Shown: in pieces, positions 22,441 through 31,500 of the stretch
How positions within the stretch are numbered: the first letter of the stretch is position 1
Layout of the letters: each line of letters opens with the position of its first letter
DNA from: Oppiella nova
Lineage: Eukaryota > Arthropoda > Arachnida > Sarcoptiformes > Oppiidae
DNA length: 35,389 nucleotides
NCBI GenBank assembly: GCA_905397405.1
Contig: CAJPVJ010000161.1
Location: forward strand, 1-35,389
Reading direction: 5' to 3'
The notes under the pieces: generated by a model
Database searches by the model: none
Seen by the model: only the letters and a program-made list of their open reading frames with translations
What the model was told of the DNA's origin: nothing
Program-made: the position numbers and the translations under genes

Positions 22441-22869
22441 AATGTATAGCTCTTGCTATCAATTATAAACAATTCGGCGTTCATTTGATTTGACCCGCGA
22501 TTTGGGTCATCACTGGAAACACCGTTAAAACTTCATAAATAATAATAGACTTAATTATAACAACTGAACGAACAATACGTGAGTTCTTGTGACCAGAAAT
22601 TAGTTGAATTGCTTTCCAAACACAACAACAGTCTCTCTCTCCCATAGAAAAAAACTAATAATCATTTTCTTGATTTAAGTAATCACTCAAAATATTGCTT
22701 ATGTCTCTCCCAGAGCTCTTCAGACCATATGCTCGACTCATATAAATCAATGATATATTGCTTTTAATCCAAAAAACTTCTCATTTTTTGCTGATAACAG
22801 AATCATTTCGAGTAATATATGATTTTCAGACATTCAGATCAAGATAATGGTAAATACATAGCTCTCTGC

Positions 22870-22873
<4 letters not shown>

Positions 22874-22912
<39 letters not shown>
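22874..22912 (-). repeat. (CT)n array
   Basis: A run of about 39 bases. The DNA between this and the previous array is AT-rich and holds only short TCTCTC words. Confidence 0.95.
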
Positions 22913-22916
<4 letters not shown>

Positions 22917-23964
22917 TACAGTCGCCGTTTACTTACTTTGCAATCAAATCATATATATTTTATGACTACTTTTTAACCGGAAATAGAAAGAAAAGTCGAT
23001 AGAAATACATATATAATACAGAGATTAGACTAAAGACATGCACTCGTAATGCCATATCAGTGGCGAAGTCTCGTCGACTGATTCCGGTATTTAAATAATA
23101 AATTGTTTTGATTGTCAGAGAAAAACACATTCAAATGTATGCCAAACATTGAGACTATTCGTTAGTTTTCGCTCATTATATTCTCATCGCCAGTGATGGC
23201 CACCGGACTCGCTGACTGTCTCAGAGATTAGACTGAGCCGGGAATAAATCATATATCCATATATTTAATCATATATATATATTGGGAGACACTGTGTTAT
23301 GCTTATCAAGCTCCAATTCTCTAGGGGGTTGGGAGTCCTAAATACAACATATAAGCCCCGAAAATATAAAAATATATTCTGTTATTATTCTAATAAAGAT
23401 TTATATTTAATGTAATTCTGGTGGACATACGAGTGGTTAGTACTGATATGAGAAATGCAGGGCCCCCTCCCGTAGTCATTACGTAGTCTGTAGTCTGAGT
23501 ACCTCTGATTGTACGGCACAAAAGTGCTCGTAATTAGTAGTTTTCGGCCGAAATAAATTGAATCGTGAAATGAAAAGTAAGAAAAACTGTTGAGAGTAAA
23601 AGTAAAAAGTAAAAAAATTGTACTAAAAATGAGCGCAAAGCATGCGATGAGAGGGGAGAATTTGGTTCACAGAATTCGTGGTAACAAAACATAACAATAT
23701 TCACGTATTATGCCATAAAAATACGTATAAAAAACACAATAATAACAGCACCCGAAGTCTTAACCCGTCGACTGACTGATTGCCTACCGTGTGATAAGCG
23801 TTGGAAAAATAATTTTGCCTTGAACATCACATTGACCTGATTTTTTAGGTGTCTCTCTCGACGAGCTTTGGCGAAAAAATGCGTTTATTTTTTTCTGTAT
23901 GTTTAGCGAAAATATTTCACTCAAAAATATGTTTTTCTTAATTTTTCGTATGTTTTCCTTACGT

Positions 23965-23970
<6 letters not shown>
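22913..23970. other. Intergenic, nothing recognised
   Basis: GC is moderately raised at about 23180-23240 and 23300-23340, with no ORF, tRNA or repeat unit that I could support. Confidence 0.4.

Positions 23971-24019
<49 letters not shown>
23971..24019 (-). repeat. (CT)n array
   Basis: A pure run of about 49 bases, one of the two longest in the window. Confidence 0.95.
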
Positions 24020-24023
<4 letters not shown>

Positions 24024-24459
24024 ATCGTTTCCACAGATCTCTTGTCTATTATTTGTCTCATTATTATTCTTAAACTTCAATTTGTTGTCCATTTATTCTT
24101 CATTTAAAATTCTATTCACTTACTAATGATTTTCACTCACTTTTTGCCATAGCTATTGAATGCCTTATAATTTTTTTTTCATAACTAACTTTCCCCTGTT
24201 ATATAATAGCTTTCGCAATGAATTATGTATTTCTTTTATGCATTCATTTACTTAAACAGAAGTTTTTCAGTGCAAAAACAACACAAATTCCGCTCTTATA
24301 ATATAATAGACTTATTTGTATCCCCAGCAAAAAATAGTCATAATTTAATTGTCGTATAAATTATGATTAGAGAGACGACAAGCAAAATAAAATTAGTCGA
24401 AAAGACGAAAAGAAAATGCGAAAATCAAACACAAATATAATTAGAGTTGTGTTTTATAT
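24020..24459. other. AT-rich intergenic, nothing recognised
   Basis: This separates the CT array at 23971 from the dispersed repeat and foldback element that start at 24460. Confidence 0.5.
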
Positions 24460-24508
24460 TTGAAAATCAAATATAGAGTTAGCGCTGAGAGAGAGAGGGA
24501 GAGAGAGC
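24460..24508 (+). repeat. Second copy of the window-start repeat edge
   Basis: 24460-24486 equals positions 1-27. It is followed by an impure GA run whose end is the outer left border of the foldback element. No inverted counterpart is seen outside the right arm. Confidence 0.8.
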
Positions 24509-24647
24509 GAAGTATTTTTCACAAAAGGAAAAGAAAAATAAAAATAATACTATCTTTTATGACCGATAATAAGTACTTCTGATATGAAATTTTGCTCATA
24601 ATTTTCATAATACAGTCAAATATATTGTGTATATGTCTGTAGGTGTT

Positions 24648-24681
<34 letters not shown>

Positions 24682-24773
24682 AGGAGAGCAGGAGAGCGAG
24701 TGTGAGAGTATTAGTAAGAGCTATGTCTGAGATTCCTATGATATTCGTGTATATGAGAGAGAATGGGAGAGAG

Positions 24774-24814
<41 letters not shown>

Positions 24815-25190
24815 ATAAGAGAGAGTGTATGAGTGATGAACATTGGCTGGAATGGTGTGGTGAGCACCGGGAGTGTATGGTGTATGGCATGGCATTGCAA
24901 TGGTTGGATGGTATGGCGAATATATGGCACTGTAATGACTTGGATGTCCTTAACAAAGGATATGATTGAGGCCTCGTTTAATACAGTTCGTGACGACAGT
25001 AAGTGATTACAGGTTTGGCACAACACAAGGCTATATAACTCCATACCATTCCTCTCAGGCTCTACACAGGCTCTCTAGCCATGCAAAAGGGCACCAACCC
25101 ATCCAAGGACACCACCACCACCAACACCACTGCCATCACCACCGCCACCAACACTCCCAATACATGTGAATCCCATCACCACTTCAGTGC

Positions 25191-25227
<37 letters not shown>

Positions 25228-25443
25228 ACTCTCTCTCATATACACGAATATCATAGGAATCTCAGACATAGCTCTTACTAATACATAGCTCTCACACTCG
25301 CTCTCCTGATCTCTCTCTCTACATATACACAATATATTTGACTGTATTATGAAAATTATGAGCAAAATTTCATATCAGAAGTACTTATTATCGGTCATAA
25401 AAGATAGTATTATTTTTATTTTTCTTTTCCTTTTGTGAAAAAT

Positions 25444-25480
<37 letters not shown>
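24487..25480. repeat. Foldback (long inverted repeat) element, about 1 kb
   Basis: Left arm 24487-24813 and right arm 25194-25480 are reverse complements, with a loop of about 380 bases. The outer blocks 24510-24636 and 25321-25447 are both 127 bases and read as perfect complements. The inner blocks 24689-24761 and 25231-25309 match except for a 6-base ATAGCT insertion in the right one. A GA array at 24650-24680 lies between the blocks in the left arm and is reduced to a short CT run on the right. Each arm is bounded by GA on the left side and CT on the right side, so the arrays also pair. No transposase ORF or target-site duplication was seen. It could be a foldback/MITE-like element, an inverted duplication, or the template of a hairpin RNA. 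Confidence 0.9.
25111..25151. repeat. Imperfect (ACC)n run in the foldback loop
   Basis: A CAC/ACC trinucleotide-rich stretch with several substitutions lies within the unpaired loop. Plus-strand translation gives Thr/Asn/Ala-rich low-complexity sequence, so no gene is called. Confidence 0.8.
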
Positions 25481-25484
<4 letters not shown>

Positions 25485-25674
25485 ACAATATACTGTAATG
25501 CAAAGTGTTTTCTCTCCCAAAATACACACAATTCTGAATACGAAATCTCAATAGCGTTTGATTTCGAGAGATAATGTTTTTTATTTTCTTTTAATTCCCT
25601 CTTTTCCACTCAAATGTTGCCATAAATTGCTGTGTTTTTTGGGCCCAAACACTGCACAACCGATTACTGTCTCC

Positions 25675-26189
25675 TATTCTCGCACTTTTCAAACATGTTT
25701 TGAAAGTCACACACAATGCGAGCGAATAGAGAGAAGCGATTCATGTATTCAAATGACAACTGAATTTTGGTGCAACGCGTAGAATACAGCCATAGTCTAT
25801 GGCATACACTGTATGCCATACCCTCCCTCTGCGTATGCCTTTCCACAGAGCGTTTCATTGCCTTTTTCGCTCTCGAAATACAGGTATAAAAATAGTTTAC
25901 GAATTTAATAGCCCTGAATATTAATTGTGTACACCATAATATTCTCGCACTTTTCAAACATGTTTTGAAAGTCACACACAATGCGAGCGAATAGAGAGAA
26001 GCGATTCATGTATTCAAATGACAACTGAATTTTGGTGCAACGCGTAGAATACAGCCATAGTCTATGCCATACCCTCCCTCTGCGTATGCCTTTCCACAGA
26101 GCGTTTCATTGCCTTTTTCGCTCTCGAAATACAGGTATAAAAATAGTTTACGAATTTAATAGCCCTGAATATTAATTGTGTACACCATA
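25675..26189. repeat. 265-bp tandem duplication
   Basis: The left copy is 25675-25939 and the right copy 25940-26189. They look identical apart from a 14-base difference: the left copy has the perfect hairpin TATGGCATAC-ACT-GTATGCCATA (25798-25820), of which the right copy keeps only TATGCCATA. No GA array lies inside. Confidence 0.95.
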
Positions 26190-26361
26190 TATGCACCATG
26201 TACAGTATACACACATATACACAAACTAATTATAATGATGTAGATAGGATCGCACCGTCATATATGCTATGGCGTTGAAGTCCATAGCAATGGTATGTTT
26301 GAGTTGTCAACAGAATTGATTTGATTCCCTATCTATCGATAGCATTATATATTCAGTCGAT
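26190..26361. other. Short hairpin at 26265-26289
   Basis: TGCTATGG (26265-26272) and CCATAGCA (26282-26289) form a perfect 8-bp stem with a 9-base loop. The stem is too short for a typical microRNA precursor. Confidence 0.5.
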
Positions 26362-26388
26362 TCTCTCTCTCTCTCTCTCTCTCTCTCG
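26362..26388 (-). repeat. (CT)n array
   Basis: A run of about 27 bases followed by GACACC. Confidence 0.95.
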
Positions 26389-26479
26389 ACACCAACTTTT
26401 AGGTCTTACAGAGTATTTCGTATCATATTATGTGTGCAAAGGTTTAGAGTTTTATAAGTATTTGTTTATTCGCTCTAAA

Positions 26480-26481
<2 letters not shown>

Positions 26482-26515
<34 letters not shown>
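26482..26515 (-). repeat. (CT)n array
   Basis: A run of about 34 bases, 93 bases after the previous array and in the same orientation. Confidence 0.95.
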
Positions 26516-26521
<6 letters not shown>

Positions 26522-26969
26522 CGTCTATAAAACAAATACACGATTTCAGCTAAAAATATATATATAATTCATTGATAATTATGTGATATTTAGTGCGAAT
26601 TTAAGGCAACTGTATATACATACAAACACATCATGTAATACATAAGCCTTTGACTGCCAACCATCTAATGATAGACATTGAAGTTGTTGTTGATATAGTC
26701 GTTAGCACTAAATGTAATGATATTTAGTTAAGATTTCTCTCTACTCTTCAGAGCTTTTATTTTTCTCAGCACTCAATATAATATATATAAAATGCATTTC
26801 ATTTTCATATAATACATACGAATAATAACTCATTCATCAAATAAACAGTCGGAGCAAAAAGGCATAGCATAGGCTACACCGAGCGATGCAATGCTAATGA
26901 TCAGAATCTCAATTATATTTATTGTATAAATAATCATAAAAGAGTGCAAAATATATATCATATAATTTC
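26516..26969. other. AT-rich intergenic, nothing recognised
   Basis: No coding character was seen, and the only repeat is short ATAT runs near 26560 and 26785. Confidence 0.5.
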
Positions 26970-26980
26970 TTGTAGACTTT

Positions 26981-27078
26981 AACCGAGTGGTCGACTCACA
27001 CGTATTGGCAACACATATATACATGAGGGGCATATCTAGAGGACACGACCAGTCGACCAGTTATACCACTGAACCAAC
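26981..27078 (-). other. tRNA-like internal promoter motif with inverted repeat
   Basis: The minus strand reads TGGTTCAGTGG at 27076-27066, which fits the Pol III A-box pattern TRGYNNARNNG at every position and resembles the D-arm of tRNA-Gly. About 75 bases on, GAGTCGACCAC only partly fits the B-box. The 9-mer TGGTCGACT (26988-26996) and its complement (27051-27059) form an inverted repeat 54 bases apart. I could not draw a full cloverleaf, so this is at most a tRNA-derived fragment or SINE head. Confidence 0.2.
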
Positions 27079-27259
27079 AACTTTCTGAACTACATGTGCT
27101 CTTTCTCTCGCACTATCTCTCCCTTTCTATATCTGGCAATCAAAGAATAGCCATTGAATTGCATGTCATATAATTTTCTCAACATTTATATAAATAATAA
27201 TAATATTATAGTTGAATAGAAATTTTTGGTCCTTTCTTCTCGAAACAGCACTTTCCTGT

Positions 27260-27262
<3 letters not shown>

Positions 27263-27293
<31 letters not shown>
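27263..27293 (-). repeat. (CT)n array
   Basis: A run of about 31 bases followed by GCTATGG. It lies just left of the 324-bp duplication. Confidence 0.95.
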
Positions 27294-27296
<3 letters not shown>

Positions 27297-27332
27297 ATGG
27301 GAGTGAAACCTCTCCCAAAAAATACTAAATCT

Positions 27333-27796
27333 TATTCTCGGAAAGTATTTTTCGTGAGTCTATTATCTTCACAGTCATGTTTATCGCCTTATCGTTTGCA
27401 CAATCTTTGTTTAAAGCATACGGTGCTGTTCGGTATAGTCTGTGTCTCACGTATGAGAGATAGAGAGAGAGAGAGAGAGAGAGACTAAGAGAGCAATTTT
27501 TATGACCATTCTCTCTGCCATCAAACCGAAGCAGCAATTGCTATGAAAAGTAGATATATTTGACTGATATTTAACATAACATATAATATTCAAACGGATT
27601 ATACGATAGAGAGTCTTAAGAGCAGCGAAAAGTGGAATATATTTATAAATTTATTATATTCTCGGAAAGTATTTTTCGTGAGTCTATTATCTTCACAGTC
27701 ATGTTTATCGCCTTATCGTTTGCACAATCTTTGTTTAAAGCATACGGTGCTGTTCGGTATAGTCTGTGTCTCACGTATGAGAGTGAGTGAGTGAGT

Positions 27797-27832
<36 letters not shown>

Positions 27833-28001
27833 AAGAGAGCAATTTTTATGACCATTCTCTCTGCCATCAAACCAAAGCAGCAATTGCTATGAAAAGTAGA
27901 TATATTTGACTGATATTTAACATAACATATAATATTCAAACGGATTATACGATAGAGAGTCTTAAGAGCAGCGAAAAGTGGAATATATTTATAAATTTAT
28001 T
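27333..28001. repeat. 324-bp tandem duplication carrying a GA array
   Basis: The left copy is 27333-27656 and the right copy 27657 to about 28001. The unique sequence of the two copies differs by one base that I could see (CCGAAGC versus CCAAAGC). The arrays differ strongly: GAGATAGAGAG then (GA)n to 27485 on the left, five GTGA units (about 27783-27801) then a longer (GA)n to 27831 on the right. Short minus-strand ORFs occur identically in both copies and have no coding character. Confidence 0.95.
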
Positions 28002-28176
28002 CTTTATATATAAATATTCAGCATTTGATGGCAAACATTGCCTTTAGATGTGAATCCAAACACTAATATATCTAATAATGGTTTGTCAGAAGAGATAGAC
28101 GTCAGATCAGAATCGCTATATTTTTTAAGAGACCCGAGACCTTGACTCCTAAATTGTGTACTCTTAACAGCCCTGT

Positions 28177-28177
<1 letters not shown>

Positions 28178-28228
<51 letters not shown>
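28178..28228 (-). repeat. (CT)n array
   Basis: A pure run of about 51 bases preceded by GTG and followed by GCAAATG. It is the longest in the window by eye. Confidence 0.95.
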
Positions 28229-28231
<3 letters not shown>

Positions 28232-28375
28232 AATGAGATGTTTGCTAACGTTATGAACAGATTTAGATGAGAGAGAGGCTTATGATCTCTACAGCAATGA
28301 GTTTATATATAATTTGGCAGAATTTCATCGAAAATAAAATATATAGAAACAATTTTTTGCTATTTTATAACATCT

Positions 28376-28378
<3 letters not shown>

Positions 28379-28413
<35 letters not shown>
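28379..28413 (-). repeat. (CT)n array, inverted partner of 28529
   Basis: A run of about 35 bases. With the GA array at 28529 it forms an inverted pair 115 bases apart, in the CT-then-GA order. Confidence 0.95.
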
Positions 28414-28416
<3 letters not shown>

Positions 28417-28525
28417 GTCTCTCTCACTCGTGAACAGGACATGCGTGGGCTGAACGAGATGTTATGTTTTCTGAACAATTTTCTCATACAATTTCTTCCA
28501 TAGATTTTTTCGGTAAATTTCTTGC

Positions 28526-28528
<3 letters not shown>

Positions 28529-28567
<39 letters not shown>
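28529..28567 (+). repeat. (GA)n array, inverted partner of 28379
   Basis: A run of about 39 bases, GA-oriented within the CT-dominated right half. Confidence 0.95.
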
Positions 28568-28571
<4 letters not shown>

Positions 28572-29110
28572 CTTTTTTCGATGTGAAACGATACCCGCCT
28601 TCAGTAATCAGTAATATTTTATATGTATTTTTCAGAAACACAAGAAGTGAAGGTATTTTCAATTTTCTAACTTAATATACACCTGAAGGACAACAAGTCT
28701 TTGAGCTTTTCAATGCGCACCAGAGGCTGGTATGCCTGCCATGCCATACAATATACTTATATATGTAGCGTATATCTAAAGCCAGGGGGACAGCCACCAC
28801 CACCGCTGGCTTAGGGATTAACAGGGGGTATGGAGTGGTCGATAGTATCCAAGCCCTACTCCATTCACAATAACTTTGTATTGAATTCTGGGTTTGCATT
28901 CACTTTCGTATGCATTCAGTCGTATACTCGAGAAGTGAATCTAATTTCTAATATTGACGACAAAATTCACGCTTTAATACACGGAATCCGGGCGTTAAGT
29001 AGTCTATCGGGTGTTCACGAGATTGTAGTCCAATGTCTTGTAACATATATATACAGTATAACGTAACTTTCGGGGGTTTTTTCATTACTTAAATTGCTTT
29101 AAGAAAACAC
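28568..29110. other. Intergenic, GC-richer patch with a 7-bp stem
   Basis: At 28700-28850 the DNA is richer in G and C. AAGCCAG (28779-28785) and CTGGCTT (28806-28812) can pair around a 20-base loop that contains CCACCACCACC. ORFs on both strands here lack coding character. Confidence 0.35.
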
Positions 29111-29132
29111 GAGAGAGAGAGAGAGAGAGAGA
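29111..29132 (+). repeat. (GA)n array
   Basis: A run of about 22 bases entered from ACACGAG. Confidence 0.9.
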
Positions 29133-29478
29133 AAGCTTTAAAAAATCGTTTTTGATTGTATTTCTTATAACAGATATATTAGTTGTGTTGCCATTTGTCT
29201 CTCAGACCTTGATTTGCGTGTTTCGTACAGATATGAGATCTATTCATATGATAAGCCGATGGCTGCGATCGTTGTCTTTATATTGTGTGTCGATTACTGC
29301 GAGTGAAGACCATATCTGTCGGTTTGGATGGGCTCTGGAAGGGCTCTAATCCCAAACAGATTGATCATCTCCTGGCCCTTTGAGCGCTCAGACAAAACAT
29401 ACAACAACTCTGAGAGAAAATTATAATTTCAATTCAAATTACATTCTTCTGCTTCTTTTGATTACTTTTGACGGTTAA
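29133..29478. other. Intergenic, GC-richer at 29220-29400
   Basis: A plus frame (29152-29349) is open over the patch but starts from an AT-rich segment and shows no family. No gene is called. Confidence 0.3.
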
Positions 29479-29508
29479 GAGAGAGCGAGAGAGAGAGAGA
29501 GAGAGAGA
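29479..29508 (+). repeat. (GA)n array with one GC interruption
   Basis: A run of about 30 bases, interrupted as GAGCGAGAG near its start. Confidence 0.9.
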
Positions 29509-29774
29509 CTCTTAGGGTCTTAAATATGTATACATTTTATACACTTCTGAACACTTAATAATTGATAGTTTTGTGTTTGAAAATTCAAAATTAGGCGAAG
29601 TCATCATCCATTGAAATGCAAATTTTCATACTCTCTCTCATTCCCTCTCTGTCTCTCTCCCAGGCTTTTATACATTACTCTCGCTAATGGTTTGTCAAAA
29701 ATTTTCAGTTTAAATCTCAGTGTATATATGTTTTTGCTTTTCTCTCTCTTAGCTACGATTCTCATTACAATCTG

Positions 29775-29798
29775 CTCTCTCTCTCTCTCTCTCTCTCC
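29775..29798 (-). repeat. (CT)n array
   Basis: A run of about 24 bases, the last of the dense array block. A pyrimidine-rich stretch lies at 29631-29660. Confidence 0.9.
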
Positions 29799-31257
29799 GC
29801 TGCATTTTACTACTGATTATTATTTTGCGATAAAAAACAAACTCTTCTCTCCATAAGTCGAGAGTGAAATAAATGAGTTGTTTTGCAAACGAAAAGCCAA
29901 TGCATTCTCGCATACATAGCATACACTAGTTATACACTACACAAGCATTTTTGTAGCAAAAATAAGCAATAATTGTGTTATAATTTCTAGTCTTAAGCAT
30001 ACGATGGGTTATAATTATAATAATAGATTGCATACACTGAATATTATACATAATTTTTTTGTCGTACAGCGAAAATAAAAATTTACATTCGCATCAATCA
30101 TACGTTTATTTATTTTCCTATCACTCGATACACAATTTTGTTTGCCTGTGTATGGCAAATATATATATATATATATATAAATACATATCTTTTATTTTAA
30201 ACAAAATTTATTTTTTCACTCTTATTTATGATTACATGGAATCGTAAGCAACATAAAAATCCGAGAAAATAAAATCAATTTTCATTTTATATTCCCATAT
30301 ATTATATCTACAATGAGTTCAATAAATTGTTATCTAAATAACCTACGAGCTAATGTTTGCCTTTATATTAATGGTTAGTATAAGTAATTGTACTTTTAAT
30401 TCAAGTTTGTATATACTTGTATAATGCGATATAGAAATTTATAAATATAATGCGAGTATAACTTTCGCAAAACATTAGCTCATAATGTTTTTTAATTTTT
30501 ATTTTTACATTTTCGCGGCGAATATCCTATTGTATCATAAAATGGAAAAACACGAAATTTAATCTAAAATCAATTTATATATTTTTATATAGTTTTTAGG
30601 CATATATTATATTATAATGGCATACAATTTATAACATAATCTCTTATTCAATAGAATTTATTCTCGTCGCTAATACTCAACACAAATCCAATCATAAAAA
30701 TAAAAGCAAATTCTTTGAATACATGGAAAAACAATGATAAAGTGAATCACATAATATGTATGAAATTCTGGGAATCGGTATTTCATTAATTCAAGCATTT
30801 ATAACAACAAAAATATAGCAAACTTCTGACGACTACTGACTACTATTATACTCTAACTTATTGTATACCGTATTAATGCAATCCTAAACACAACATGTTT
30901 TTCTCAGCCGACACACAGAATAAATATCATATCAATTGTGAGGATTCTTTAAGTCACAGAATATTTTATCCCCAGAATTATGACCATAAATCCCTACGTA
31001 AATGAATGCCGATATTTGTCGACTATACCCATATCATAATCATCATAAAAATGTATTCATTTTGTTTGGCAACGAATTAAGTAATAGTAGTGTCTATGAA
31101 TAAGTTACTAGCTTATATATTCCTGTGTATGATATGTAGTACCGTAAGTACACTACAGTTCTCATCGTGTGTGTGTAGTGTTGTGTCATATCGTGGTTGA
31201 CATCAATTTATTTGCATATAATCTATGCGTAATGTTATGTACTGTATATTTCTAGCG
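29799..31257. other. AT-rich intergenic, nothing recognised
   Basis: There are no GA arrays. An (AT)n run lies at 30159-30179. No coding character was seen. Confidence 0.5.
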
Positions 31258-31500
31258 CAATTCCTCCAGCGCACCGGTAGACTAATTTTGTACGGCATGT
31301 GTGAGTGTGAGCCAGCGGTTTGTGTCTAATAGGGGTCGTGGTTGGGGTCGTGGATGTTGTGAAGGACTTGGAGGACGGCCTATCGGCGCGCAACTCATCG
31401 CTAATTGACGTGCGAGCGATCATTGCTTCGGGTGCTCGTTGGCAATGATACCGGTGCTGATCAGCCCCGGCTGTTTGGATCAACGTTCTCACCTATTGCT
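31258..31500. other. GC-rich patch, possible exon or regulatory element
   Basis: A sharply bounded patch of higher GC in AT-rich DNA. The minus strand is open over most of it (31235-31492), reading TLIQTAGADQHRYHCQRAPE and on into Thr/Pro-rich sequence, but there is no ATG at the left end that suits it and no family. At its right edge the minus strand reads AG-GTGAGA (31493 to 31487), a good splice-donor consensus. Two GGGGTCGTGG copies (31332-31341 and 31344-31353) and two ACCGGT sites (31273 and 31450) lie inside. Confidence 0.25.

Noticed and set aside
24627-25281. Protein gene inside the foldback element (ORFs ending IHEYHRNLRHSSY on both strands)
   Set aside because: The same peptide on both strands is the direct result of the inverted repeat. 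The frames are otherwise array and ACC-repeat translations.
15931-28001. CRISPR-like or satellite array
   Set aside because: The direct repeats occur only in pairs, with unique and unequal lengths, and the genome is eukaryotic.
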